Shown: positions 32,836 through 43,009 of the stretch, in pieces
How the letters are laid out: the number at the start of each line of letters is the position of its first letter
How positions within the stretch are numbered: position 1 is the first letter of the stretch
DNA from: Ariolimax columbianus
Taxonomy: Eukaryota > Mollusca > Gastropoda > Stylommatophora > Arionidae
Reading direction: 5' to 3'
Assembly: GCA_036924085.1 (NCBI GenBank)
Contig: JAVGWX010000011.1
Span: 15,957,108-16,021,107, forward strand
DNA: 64,000 bases
Position numbers and translations under genes: made by a program
Notes under the pieces: model-generated
What the model was told of the DNA's origin: nothing
The model's database searches: none
What the model saw: the letters and a program-made list of their open reading frames with translations, nothing else

Positions 32836-33124
32836 GGATGAAAGCAAAAACAAAAACAAAATAAGCAAAATGTGGATATTGATGTAGTTGTTTGAAGGTG
32901 CTCGATTTGAGTGGCGTTAACTCTTGACGTAGTTTTTTTCGTGGCGTTTTACAGTGGCCATTCTTATATCTTAAAGTGTATGAGAAGGCAGACCGACGTA
33001 CTCCTGGATGTAGTGTAATGCAGGATTTCTCGGTATGCTCACAACTATGGGGATTACATTGTTGATCCCCACTTCGTTGAACAAACTGCTGTGACGCAGC
33101 TTGTGTCCAGGATCACAAATGATG
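32836..33124. other. Unassigned spacer
   Basis: An A-rich AAAACAAAAACAAAATAAG tract is at about 32848-32870. Nothing else recognised. Confidence 0.4.
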
Positions 33125-34835
33125 ACGTGACTTGGAGGGTCTTGATCAGTAAGTTTCACCTGAGTGTGACGTGAGGTGAGGGGTCCTTGATCAGTATGTT
33201 TCACCTGGGTGTGACGTGAGGTGAGGGGGTGGGGGGGGTCATTGATCAGTATGTTTCACTAGAGTGTGAGGTGAGGGGTCCTTGATCAGTATGTTTCACC
33301 TGACTGTGAAATAAAGTGAGGGGGTGGGGGGTCCTTGATCAGTATGTTTCACCTGGGTGTGACGTGAGGTAAGGGGGTGGGAGATCCTTGATCAGTATGT
33401 TTCACCTGAGTGTGACGTGAGGTGGAGGTCTTGATTAGTATGTTTCACATTAGTGTGACGTGAGATGGGGATCTTGATTAGTATGTTTCACCTGATTGTG
33501 ACGTGAGGTGGAGGTCTTGATTAGTATGTTTCACCTGAGTGTGACGTGAGATGGGGATCTTGATTAGTATGTTTCACCTGATTGTGACGTGAGGTGGAGG
33601 TCTTGATTAGTATGTTTCACCTGAGTGTGACGTGAGGTGAAGGGGTGGGTGGTCCTTGATCAGTATGTTTCACCTGAGTGTGACGTGAGGTGGGGGGGGG
33701 GTCTTGATTAGTATGTTTCACCTGAGTGTGACGTGAGGTGGGGGTCTTGATTAGTATCTTCTTCTTCTTCTTCTTCTTCTTCGTACGCAGTCAGACAGTA
33801 ACCATTATTTTTTTCGAATAAAGCAGCCATCATCCTGAGGCTGTCGACACTGCCATAGAGCTTGTCTAGTGTTGCCACTGGTGATGGCCACATCTGCTCT
33901 CTCTGATCCTCGTATGTCGGGCAGTTTTGCAGTAAATGCTCAGCGGTCATTTTGCCGGTACAACACGGACATTCGTCGGTGCCACCTATCTTAAATTTGT
34001 TGAATAGGTGGTACCTGAGTCTATTGTGGCCAGTGCGAAGTCTGAAGACCACGACCTGCTCTTTTCTGTTCAGCTGGTAATAGGCATCGTTTTTGGTGTA
34101 GCCAGTATGTTCGGTTTCCCATTTGGTCATGTATCTAGCTCTAATAAGCCGTTTTGACTCTTCTTATGTCATACTAGTATCAGGTAGTTTTGCACCTTCT
34201 TTTGCCAGTCTGTCTGCCTCCTCGTTGCCTTGGATGTTGCAGTGAGATGGAACCCACTGCACCACTACTCTTTTTGGTGCGGCCTGCTGGCATAGTTGAC
34301 AGAGTACTGCTCTTAAATCATTAAGTTCAGTACTTTTCTGGCTTTTTAGTGCTGTGACTACGGCCAAGGCATCTGTAAGCAGGACTATGTGGCTTTCATT
34401 CCTTTTACCTATCACCATTTCTTCCACTGCCGCACTCAGTGCCTCTGCTTCCACTCTGAAATTGCTTGTGTATTTTCCAGTAGCGAATGACAGTGTTATT
34501 TTTCTGCCATTTGGTAGGCTCAGGGATGCTCCTGCCCCTCCGTTCTGTGTTGAATTTGTTACGGAACCGTCGGTGTACGCATGGGTCCAGTCCATGCTTG
34601 GGTAGTTTTCCGTAATGAAACTCAGGGTAGTATCTTTTCTTTCTTTTTCAGACTGGCAGTTTTTGTTTCTAATACCTGGTATATTTCTTGATCAGTATGT
34701 TTCATCTGAGGGTGACGTGAGGTGGGAGTTGATTAGTATGTTTCACCTGAAATTGACGTGAGGTTGGGGTCTTGATTATTATGTTTCACCAGAATGTGAG
34801 TCTTGATTAGTATGTTTTTACATGACTGTGACGCA
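33125..34835. repeat. 43-bp tandem repeat with variable G runs, split by a LINE
   Basis: The unit resembles TTGATTAGTATGTTTCACCT followed by GAGTGTGACGTGAGGTGG. TTGATTA at 33431 and 33474 gives 43 bases. Units with longer G tracts reach about 55. An I-like LINE occupies 33758-34686. Decayed units continue to about 34835 and reappear at 35371-35550. Confidence 0.9.
33758..34686 (-). mobile_element. I-like LINE, 5'-truncated, RNase H to 3' tail
   Basis: Minus strand. The frame 34164-34595 encodes RNase H (AYTDGSVTNSTQNGGAGA, RVEAEAL, LLTDALAVVTAL, WVPSHCNIQGNEEADRL). The frame 33708-34130 encodes KWETEHTGYTKNDAYYQLN, FRLRTGHNRLRYHL, CPCCTGKMTAEHLLQNC. An in-frame TAA lies between them where relatives have a Tyr codon (SMTYEESKRL). 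The 3' tail is a CTT run on plus (33758-33781). CTTGATTAGTAT (33746-33757) and CTTGATCAGTAT (34687-34698) flank it. Since the host array has both variants, the duplication is likely but not certain. Confidence 0.88.
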
Positions 34836-35370
34836 AGGTGGAGCATGGCCAACTTTACAGAAGACCGTCGAATTATTATCAATCCATGCATCATCTACAC
34901 AGAGAAATAAAACAAATTAATGGTACAAAGCACAACAAATCACTGTTGAGAGTGATCCTTTAACAGAATCCTGCCCTGAAACAAACTCAATACCCATCTT
35001 TTTTTCTTTATTTCTATATACGCTTATGCCTAGAGAAAGACATTAAAAAAATTGATAGTAAATTATTTGCTCAAGGGAAAAAATAATTCCTTTGCTAAGA
35101 AATATCAAAATAACGAGCCACTTAAACAAATAGCACTGCCTGGCACAATATAAATTATTAAGTCACTGGGACAGTGAAAATATAAGTTCACGTGCACAAA
35201 ATCACGCATATCGGTGTAAGGATTATTGAGATAGTAGGCGGACATTGACGGCAACCATTGTGAAAAAGACAATAGTTGACTTATGAAAGCTTCGTCACTT
35301 AGTCAGGCAGTCTTTCACGGGGGTTTTCTCGTGAGTCCGAAAGCCTTCTATGATCTAAAGTTGGCCATGG
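34836..35370. other. AT-rich unassigned region
   Basis: No coding similarity recognised. Confidence 0.4.
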
Positions 35371-35550
35371 CTGGAGGGTTTTTATCAGCATGTCTGGACA
35401 TGACTGTCACGTGAGATGGGGGAAAGGAAGGGGGGGGGGGTGAGTGATCAGTATATTTGACCAGACTGTGACGTGGGGGCTTGATCAATATATTTTACTT
35501 AAAACGTGGGAGTTTTGATCAACATGTTTAACCTGACCCATAATCCTGCC
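35371..35550. repeat. Decayed units of the 43-bp repeat
   Basis: ATGACTGTCACGTGAGATGG, TTGATCAGTATATTTGACCA and GACTGTGACGTGGGGGCTTG are diverged versions of the 33-kb unit. Confidence 0.6.
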
Positions 35551-35612
35551 ACCTGTACCAAGACTCTAAATGGACGGAAACACTTAATAATGTTGCATTG
35601 CTGTGCAGTTTC

Positions 35613-35627
35613 CAATCATTATACGAC
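35613..35627. repeat. Target-site duplication, left copy (partner 36226-36240)
   Basis: A perfect 15-base CAATCATTATACGAC on both sides of the LINE fragment. Confidence 0.92.
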
Positions 35628-36225
35628 CTAGTAACAGCACTAAAAAGCCAGAAAAATACTGAACTTAATGATTTAAGAGCAGTACTCTGTCAACTATTCC
35701 AGCAGTCAGCACCAAAAAGAGTAGTGGTACAGTGGGTTCCATCCCACTGTAACATCCAAGGCAACGAGGAGGCAGACAGACTTGCAAAAGAAGGTGCAAG
35801 ACTATCACAACCAGATTCTAGTGTGACCTACGAAGAATCGAAAAAGCTTATTAGGGCCAGATACATAGCCAAATGGGAAATAGAACATACTGGCTACACA
35901 AAACACAATGCTTTTTACCAGTTGAACGGAAGAGAGCATGTCGTGGTCTTCAGACTCCGTTCAGGCCAAAACAGACTGAGGTACCACCTATTCAATAAAC
36001 TGAAGATAGGTGGCACTGACGAATGCACTTGTGGTACTGGGAAAATGACCTGTGAACATCTGCTGCAAAACTGCCCGACATACGAGGACCAGAGAAAGCA
36101 CATGTGGCCATCACCAGTGGCAACACTAGACAAGCTCTATAGCAGTGTCGACAGCCTCACGATGACCGCTGCTTTCTTCGAAAAAATACAGGTTGACGTT
36201 TGACAGCGTACGAAGAAGAAGAAGA
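35628..36225 (+). mobile_element. I-like LINE, short 3' fragment with clear target-site duplication
   Basis: The open frame (35598-36203; LINE part from about 35628) encodes the late RNase H (VTALKSQKNTELNDLRAVLC, VVVQWVPSHCNIQGNEEADR), then KWEIEHTGYTKHNAFYQLN, FRLRSGQNRLRYHL, CTCGTGKMTCEHLLQNC, with the CxC-HxxxxC residues kept. It ends GCGTACGAAGAAGAAGAAGA. CAATCATTATACGAC flanks it exactly (35613-35627 and 36226-36240). The upstream ATG belongs to flanking DNA. Confidence 0.92.
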
Positions 36226-36240
36226 CAATCATTATACGAC

Positions 36241-36611
36241 GAATTAGAAATACTGCATTATATTGAAAGAATTTGTCGAGAGGTCTTTCAATCGTAGTGC
36301 CTATCCATCCATAAAATATGCCCACTTGTGAGGGGATGAATGTAAGAAATGGACAAATATGGATATGTGAGGAGAAGAATTTAAGTTGAAAGTGGGCGTC
36401 TGCCTGGCAACTCTCATCCACATAGAAATATATCAAGCGTAACCCACTTTCTCTTATTTGAAAGCTGCCTACTGTCCAGCTAAGCAAAAACAAACCTGCA
36501 TATTCTGTCCTTCTTGGCAGTCCTTCCATCTTATACTCAAATCTGGGATCAAGATGCTGAGCAGCGCATGAGCTGCAGTAGAGTATAGAGTATAGAGATG
36601 CTACAATAGAG
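36241..36611. other. Spacer with a scrap of repeat 'X' (minus)
   Basis: GGGATCAAGATGCTGAGCAG then CGCATGAGCTGCAGT at about 36546-36581 is the reverse complement of the end of repeat X. The rest is unassigned. Confidence 0.5.
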
Positions 36612-37668
36612 TACCTCATCAAAGATTATTTCGAAAGTTAAAATCACATGGAATAGGTGGGGAAGTTGCCAAATGGATTGAAAATTGGTTAACGGGAAGA
36701 AGGCAGAGGGTGGGCATAAATAAGGAGTACTCTGAGTGGAGTGAAGTGAAAAGTGGAGTGCCACAGGGCTCGGTTTTGGGACCAAATTTGTTCTTGATAT
36801 ATATAAATGATTTGGACATTGATGTGAGATCCATCATTGCAAAATTTGCTGATGACACAAAACTATGCAGTAGTGTCTCATCTAAAGCAGAAGTGGATAT
36901 ATTGATGTCGGATTTAGATAAAATTCGAGAATGGTCTGTAAGCTGGCAAATGGAGTTTAATGTAGATAAATGTACAGTCATCCACATGGGTAGATCCAAT
37001 ATGGAACATAATTACAGAATGGGAGAAAACTATATTAGAAAGATAGATAAGGAAAGGGACCTAGGGGTTTTAATAGATCATACAGGAAAGGTGAGTGAGC
37101 AAGTTAAGGTAGCAGTGAAAAAGGCAAATGCAATGTTAGGTATTATAAAAAGAAATATTAAACATAGGAGCAAGGAAGTGATCGTCAAACTGTATAAAGC
37201 TTTAGTTAGACCTAGATTGGAGTACTGTGTACAGGTGTGGAGTCCTTATCATAGAGGGGACATAAACATGCTAGAAAGAATACAAAAAAGAGCGACAAAG
37301 ATGATAGTGGGATTCCAGAATTACAGTTATGAGGAACGACTCAGAGAAACTGGTCTACAGTGTCTCGAAGAGAGAAGAATTCGTGGTGACTTAATACAGG
37401 TTTATAAGATGATCAGAGGAATCGATAAATTAGACTATAACAAGTTTTTTTTAAAATACAGCCACCTATAATAACACGAGGGCATAGCTACAAGCTGACT
37501 AAAGAGAGGTCCAGATTAGATATTAGGAAATATATTTTTAGTCAGAGAGTGGTGTCTGCTTGGAATGCATTGCAAGGGGAGGTAGTGGAGGCAGGGACAG
37601 TTAATGCATTTAAGAATAAACTGGATGCGCATAGCTTTTAGAGCAAGGTGATGTAAATGTAACTGGTT

Positions 37669-37680
37669 GTATACAGACTC
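37669..37680. repeat. Target-site duplication in CR1, left copy (partner 38919-38930)
   Basis: A perfect 12-base GTATACAGACTC. Other CR1 copies have a single version of this stretch (CAGACTCTGCAGG). Confidence 0.93.
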
Positions 37681-38918
37681 AGAGTTATAACAGGAGGCAT
37701 GAAGTCAACGCCAATTGTAGAACTTGAAAAGATTACAAAACTGCAATCCATGACTGATAGAAGAGACTGCAGAGCCCAGCTGCAGGCAGAGAAACTCCGA
37801 AGACTGACTGACCATCCAATGCACCAGAGACTAAACAATTTGGGAAATGGGAAACTAAAGCGGAGAAACTTTGCAGAAATAGCCAAAGCAAAGATGCACG
37901 AAGATCCCATAAACGCACTAACAACACAAAAACCCATCACTACTGTTCGAAAACCTACCTGGAGGCAGGATATATTTCCAGAGGTGGTAGAAAATATACC
38001 AGGTATTGGAAACAAAAACTGCCAGACTGAAAAAGAAAGGAGAGATACTACCCTAAGCTTCATATCGAAAAGCTACCCAAGCATGGACTGGACCCATGCA
38101 TACACCGACGGTTCTGTAACAAACACTACACAGAACGGAGGGGCAGGAGCATTCCTGAACCTATCAAATGGCAGACAAATAACACTGTCATTCGCTACTG
38201 GTAAGTACACAAGCAATTTCAGAGCGGAGGCAGAGGCACTGAGGGCGGCAGTGGAAGAAATGGTGACACACAATGAAAATGAAAGCCATATAGTCCTGCT
38301 TACAGATGCTCTCGCCGTAGTCACAGCGCTAAAAAGCCAGAAAAACACTGAGCTTAATGACTTAAGAGCAGTACTCTGCAAACTGTGCCAGCAGACCGCA
38401 CCAAAAAGGGTGGTGGTACAGTGGGTCCCATCACACTGCAACATCCAAGGCAACGAGGAGGCAGACAGACTGGCAAAAGAAGGTGCAATACTACCACAAA
38501 CAGATACTAGTATGACATACGAAGAGTCAAAACGGCTTATCAAAGCCAGATACATGACAAAATGGGAAACCGAACATACTGTTTACACCAAAAACGATGC
38601 CTATTACCAGTTGAACCGAAGAGAGCAGGTCGTTGTCTTCAGACTTCGCACTGGCCACAATGGACTGACGTACCACCTATTCAACAAATTGAAGATAGGT
38701 GGTACCGACGGATGCCCGTGCGGTACTGGCAAAATGACCGCTGAACATCTGCTGCAGAACTGCCTGACATACGAGGATCAGAGAGAGCAGATGTGGCCAT
38801 CACCAGTGGAACTGCAAGACAAGCACTATGGCAGTGGCGACAGCCTCAGGATGACCGCCGCTTTTTTCGAAAAAATAATGGTTACTGTCTGACTGCGTAC
38901 AAAGAAGAAGAAGAAGAA
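37681..38918 (+). mobile_element. I-like LINE nested inside CR1
   Basis: One open frame (37699-38892, 397 codons) covers TPIVELEKITKLQSMTDRRD, the linker, a complete RNase H (AYTDGS, RAEAEALRAA, LLTDALAVVTAL, WVPSHCNIQGNEEADRLA) and the C-terminal CPCGTGKMTAEHLLQNC motif, ending FFEKIMVTV. RT and endonuclease were lost by 5' truncation. The tail is AAAGAAGAAGAAGAAGAA. GTATACAGACTC (37669-37680 and 38919-38930) flanks it perfectly and belongs to CR1. Confidence 0.93.
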
Positions 38919-38984
38919 GTATACAGACTCTGCAGGTTCTTCTAATTAAACCAGTATAAAGACGTTAAGTTAAGTAAAGTTAAG

Positions 38985-39215
38985 TTAAGTGGTCAGCGAC
39001 CCATAGCTGACTGCTAGTGTCAGGGCCAGCGAAACAGAGCTGCCAAGACCCTTCTACACCTCCAATCGGTGATCCTGAATAACAGGCTGCAGCAGGGCAG
39101 ACTGGCTAAAGAGAAAAGATTCAAGACAGAATGCTAACCCGGTACTCAAAAAATGCTTGCTGAAGCCGGATGTGTTGGACCAAAAGGTGCAAATATCGCA
39201 GTCAAGCTGTACACT
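38985..39215 (-). repeat. Dispersed repeat 'X', inverted copy
   Basis: Reverse complement of 22816-23052: GTGGTCAGCGACCCATAGCT, CAGGGCCAGCGAA, ATAACAGGCTGCAGCAGGGC, CCGGATGTGTTGGACC. It directly follows the CR1 tail. Confidence 0.8.
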
Positions 39216-39304
39216 ATGACGCAACGCATTCCGTTCTCTGGACTGCGTTCTGCTACTTAAGCCCTTTCAGGGTTTGGTAGCGGGGGATTGAGAACGATCG
39301 AACA

Positions 39305-39420
39305 CAGTCAAGCCAAGCCAAGCCAAGTCAAGCCAAGCCAAGCCAAGCCAAGCCAAGTCAAGCCAAGCCAAGCCAAGTCAAGCCAAGCCAAGCCAAGTCA
39401 AGCCAAGCCAAGTCAAGCCA
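39305..39420. repeat. AAGCC/AAGTC pentanucleotide repeat
   Basis: Roughly 22 tandem AGCCA/AGTCA pentamers. Confidence 0.95.
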
Positions 39421-39528
39421 TACTAAAATCTCTAATGTGAAGATGTTGTTGCAACTTCCTGTTCACTGGAACAAACAACCTTAATAGTTTATTATTCCAC
39501 TGGGGACATCCATGACAGCTGTTTGTGA

Positions 39529-39945
39529 TTTCTTCTTATTTTCTGTGTAGGTTGTCAGACGTAGATTTGAATTTATACAAAGAAAGCAGCAGTCATCAAG
39601 AGGCTGTCAACACTACTATAGTGCGTTTTTAATGTTGGCACAGGTGATGGCCCCATAATCTTTCAGTGGTCTTCGTATGCCGGGCAACTTTGCAGCAGAT
39701 GTTCAGGGGTCATTTTCCCAGTGTCACAGATGCACTCGTCTGTAGCACTTATCTGCAGTTTATTGAATAGATGGTACCTCAGTCTGATGTGGCCTTTACG
39801 GAGTCTAAAGACAACCACCTGTTCTCTTCTGTTCAACTGGTAATAGGCATAATTTTATGCATAACCAGAATGTTATATTTTCCACTTGTTCCTGTATCTG
39901 GCCCTAACAAACCTTTGGGACTCTTCATAAGTCACACTTGAATTC
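39529..39945 (-). mobile_element. I-like LINE, older C-terminal fragment
   Basis: Minus strand: SVTYEESQRFVRARYRNKWK, YYQLNRREQVVVFRLRKGHI, LRYHLFNKLQISATDECICD, TGKMTPEHLLQSCPAYED, then VDSLMTAAFF. The CxC-HxxxxC residues remain but there are stops, and the 3' tail has decayed (TTCTTATTTTC). It is more diverged than the other copies. Confidence 0.85.
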
Positions 39946-40304
39946 GTGATTTCATTTTGTGCAGAACTATTATTAAAGTGGTTATTTCCATCGCTAAGAA
40001 CCAAACTAATCTTTAAGTATATGTAGGGAATTATAACAAGTAAGCATGCGTGTTCCATCAAGGTCATGTATAATGGGTGTCTACATCAATCAAAAGTGGA
40101 TATGCTGAACGAGAGGGTTAAATTATGCTAACATTTTGTCGATATCTTTTATGGATGAACTCATAAATAAGAACTCACAGATAATAACCTGATAAGGTTT
40201 AAGCCTTTTTCTATCAGCAATGACATAAAACCAAGTCTGCATATTGCTCTGAGATAACAGGAGCAATAAACCATTATGCAATAGTCACTAACAAATTTAT
40301 TGCT
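39946..40304. other. Unassigned AT-rich region
   Basis: Nothing recognised. Confidence 0.4.
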
Positions 40305-40455
40305 TTATACATTTCCAGATCATCTGGTAGAGCACTCACTTTTTGTGGCAGAGAAACAGGGCTCAACTCTCACAACTGTCACGCTCCAGTGATAAATTGT
40401 TAGGTATCTGACTTACAGTTAAGGAAGAAAAGGACAGCCAGAAAGGTAACTGGTC
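40305..40455 (+). mobile_element. Degraded tRNA-like SINE
   Basis: AGATCATCTGGTAGAGCACT resembles a tRNA A-arm, and CAGGGCTCAACTC, about 35 bases later, a decayed B box. The body contains GGAAGAAAAGGACAGCCAG and GGTCACCCTACCTCACAC. Confidence 0.45.
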
Positions 40456-40749
40456 ACCCTACCTCACACAAGTTAGGGCTTAGTAAACAGAAGTCTCTAA
40501 CACTTCATCTCCGACCAGCGGTTGTCCACTGCAGAAAAACCTTAATCTTTTCTTCATTTCCAGATGTAGACAGGGTTTGTTACTAGTTAGCTGAAAGTAC
40601 ATACATATCAGGATGTTTATGAAAACGGTAACTTGGAGGTGTTCGGATAATATCAAGTTCATGTTAATAAAAAATCGAACAATTACAGTTATATTGTGTA
40701 TTACTACCCATTTTTTGTCTCTTGTTCCAGGTGCTTGTCAGATACTGAT

Positions 40750-41090
40750 TGTTTTCGTTGTTATCACACATATGCTTGGCAGCCCAATGCCATTCTTATA
40801 TAGATACAGGTCTTCCTCAGTTTCGTTGTTATCACACATATGCTTGGCAGCCCAATGCGATTCTTATATAGATACAGGTCTTCCTCAGTTGTTTCACTGC
40901 TCTGTGCAGTGCGTTGGCAATTGTCGTCAGTGCTTCTCAGAATCTTTTCCTTATGTCCACAAGCGGCTTGCCCTCAATGAGTAGATATCTAACTGTTTCA
41001 TCAAAGTGAGAGCAATGTCTGCACAAGGGCAGGTGCTGGAGATTGATGTGGTTCAAGTGGCTATTGATCAGATACTGAGAACAGACATTC
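40750..41090 (-). mobile_element. LINE C-terminal cysteine/histidine motif remnant
   Basis: Minus strand: HLNHINLQHLPLCRHCSHFD then ETVRYLLIEGKPLVDIRKR and ALTTIANALHR. The CRHC...ETV-YLL pattern is like the C-terminal zinc-type motif of RNase H-bearing LINEs. Frames are broken. Inside it a 68-base stretch is duplicated in tandem. Confidence 0.45.
40753..40888. repeat. 68-bp tandem duplication
   Basis: TTTCGTTGTTATCACACATA through CTTCCTCAG is repeated at 40753 and 40821 with one difference (CCATTC/CGATTC). Confidence 0.92.
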
Positions 41091-41329
41091 GTTAAGAATA
41101 TACTGCTGATCATTTACCTTGTAATTTCCATTGAATTCATGACTAAGTAATGGAGACACATGTGACATTGTATCTAATTTTGGAGTTCTTTATTCTATTG
41201 TCTTGTTCATTTTGACATCTCTAGTGAACATGTTTTCAAATTATTCTAGGGATTCTTGCCCTACAGAGATTATGTCGCAAAAAAGGTAACTGTGTAACCA
41301 TAACAACAGGTCTTGGTTATGTGGTTAGC

Positions 41330-41475
41330 GGAGCGTCTTGGATGGCGCCTTACAGGCTGCGGGTCTACCTTGCTCTAATTTACGCTTCCACCTCCACCAG
41401 TCTCAAAAGTAGGCGATTCCAGGGGTTAACAGATGCTGGGATTGACCTGGCAAGTCACCAGTGCATTTTCACCTG
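41330..41475 (+). repeat. Diverged copy of dispersed repeat 'Y'
   Basis: CCTTACAGGCTGCGGGTCTA then CCTTGCTCTAATTTACG resembles the Y head at 4015 and 63640. The downstream part is diverged. Confidence 0.45.
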
Positions 41476-41806
41476 CAAAAAAATATGAAACAAAGGATGT
41501 CGCACCTCCCCACAATGTCTAATGACATAAGTGGACTGAAGATAGATAGTTCGATAGTGAACATGTTTCTCAGTTATCTCGACTTTCTAACTTGGTGGTT
41601 CTGTATTTTTTATATAGATATTGAGAAAGTTCTCTTCTTTTGAATTTTATGTTTTTAATTATCACATGAAATATAAATGTGATCACACTTGAGAAGAAAA
41701 AACATTCATTTCTTGTAATTGTACATCTTTGAATCACTTACACATTATTTGTTACGATAAATTCAAGCACATAATTCATCCATAATTTCAAACTTTTCAT
41801 TATCCA
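41476..41806. other. AT-rich 5' flank of the GTPase gene
   Basis: AT-rich and without coding similarity. It ends in a pyrimidine-containing stretch and CCACAG, a possible splice acceptor. Confidence 0.4.
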
Positions 41807-41809
41807 CAG
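41795..41809 (+). promoter_or_regulatory. Possible 3' splice site in the 5' UTR
   Basis: TTTTCATTATCCACAG ends 15 bases before the ATG. It would fit a non-coding first exon spliced to a single coding exon. No transcript evidence is available, and the polypyrimidine tract is weak. Confidence 0.3.
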
Positions 41810-41824
41810 TTTTCACACCTCAAA

Positions 41825-42934
41825 ATGGCAGCTAGTTTACTTCTGGTTGGTATGACTGGGAATGGCAAAAGCTCAACTGGCAACTCCATTCTTGGAAGGA
41901 AAGCCTTCAGTCCAAGCTCCAGCAGCCAGCCCTGTCCTGAAGATATCATAATAGGAAGCTCAGTTATCGATGGCAAAGACATCCATGTAGTTGATGGTCC
42001 AGGAATCGGAGACTCAGATTGTAACAATCCTGAAGATGTTGAACAGACAATAAGTTTAGTGAAGAAAGCTCTTCATCTTAGCCTTCTTGGCTTTAATGCT
42101 GTGATCATTGTCTTCAAATACGGTGTTCGATTCACTAAACAAGAGAAAGACACAGTATCCATGATAAAAGATATTTTAGGGGTCAATGTCATCAAGGATT
42201 ATGGAGTCATTGTTTTTACACATGGTGATACTTTTAATATGGATAGGGAAGAGGAAAACAGATCATTTGAAACCTGGTGTCAACAGCAAATTGGTTTCAT
42301 TAAGGACCTGTTCAACAAATGTGAAAACAGATACGTGCTGTTTAATAACAGAAGTAAAGATGATAGGGAACAGCGGGATCAGCGTGAGACTCTGTTGGCA
42401 TTTGTTGATAGGCTTCAGGCCAGATCTGAACCATACACCCTGGAGCAATACGCAAAAGCTAAAGCTGGCCGAAATAAGATTCGAGTGACTAGTAACCTTA
42501 CACGGCTAGAGGGAGAGACTCAAAGAGTTGTGAATGACATTACTGATAGTTTGCGTGAGCTTGACGTCTACAGAAACCCAGAATGGGCTAGCGTCAAAGT
42601 CAGAGAACTTCAAATGAAGCTTGAAGGCCATAAGCGACGGCTGCAGAATGAAGCCAAAGGAACTGACGTGATGAGGGGTCTTCTGATTCAAGTTGGAATT
42701 TTAGAATCTAATCTGAAAACTAAGATGGATACTGCCACTGTGTCCATACAGCTGTTGAAACAACAAGAAGAGGGAGCGACGCATTTTGCAGGAGATGATG
42801 AGACCTCCCTTTTACACGATCACAAAGAGAAAAAGTCCTGCTGGTCACAATGTTATCAATGCATTGCATATATCTTACTTTGGATATGGCATGGCATTGT
42901 GTATTTGGGGCGGAGATTTTTGGAATGGTGTTGA
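41825..42934 (+). CDS. AIG1/GIMAP-type GTPase with C-terminal hydrophobic anchor
   Basis: A single 369-codon frame, the only convincing host gene here. GIMAP proteins are AIG1-type GTPases that usually act at membranes of lymphoid or immune cells; molluscs carry expanded sets. G1 is GMTGNGKSS (residues 9-17), followed by the AIG1 signature TGNSILGRKAF (18-28). G3 is DGPGIGD (57-63). The AIG1 conserved box with FKYGVRFTKQE spans about 83-107. G4 is THGD (132-135). A VLFNN segment (171-175) is the likely G5. Residues 225-315 are charged and coiled-coil-like. Residues 347-362 (IAYILLWIWHGIVYLG) form a plausible membrane anchor before a short tail with Cys. The start fits: CAAAATGG context and G1 at residue 9, close to the family norm. 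The function in immunity is inferred. Confidence 0.92.
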   Translation: MAASLLLVGMTGNGKSSTGNSILGRKAFSPSSSSQPCPEDIIIGSSVIDGKDIHVVDGPGIGDSDCNNPEDVEQTISLVKKALHLSLLGFNAVIIVFKYGVRFTKQEKDTVSMIKDILGVNVIKDYGVIVFTHGDTFNMDREEENRSFETWCQQQIGFIKDLFNKCENRYVLFNNRSKDDREQRDQRETLLAFVDRLQARSEPYTLEQYAKAKAGRNKIRVTSNLTRLEGETQRVVNDITDSLRELDVYRNPEWASVKVRELQMKLEGHKRRLQNEAKGTDVMRGLLIQVGILESNLKTKMDTATVSIQLLKQQEEGATHFAGDDETSLLHDHKEKKSCWSQCYQCIAYILLWIWHGIVYLGRRFLEWC

Positions 42935-42995
42935 AGAATCTGATATTGAGACATATTAGCAAAAAATGTGGGCATATAAAAGACAGGTGCAAACA

Positions 42996-43001
42996 AATAA
43001 A
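42996..43001 (+). terminator. Candidate polyadenylation signal
   Basis: AATAAA, 62 bases after the stop codon of the GTPase gene. Confidence 0.5.
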
Positions 43002-43009
43002 AGAACAAT

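Larger units (their letters stand above)
36612..38975 (+). mobile_element. CR1 LINE, RT to 3' end, split by an I-like LINE
   Basis: RT begins around HQRLFRKLKSHGIGGEVAKW (before the longer open frame at 36710-37471) and continues GVPQGSVLGPNLFLIYINDL, IIAKFADDTKL (intact FADD), KDLGV-like RDLGVLIDHTGKVSEQ, RPRLEYCVQVWSPYHRGDI, RRIRGDLIQVYKMIRGI. A T-run expansion near 37446 shifts the frame before the final LDIRKY / VSAWNAL boxes, which remain visible to 37640. The 3' end resumes at 38919 (TGCAGGTTCTTCTAA, CCAGTATAAAGACGTTAAG and a GTTAA tail). 5'-truncated. Confidence 0.9.
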
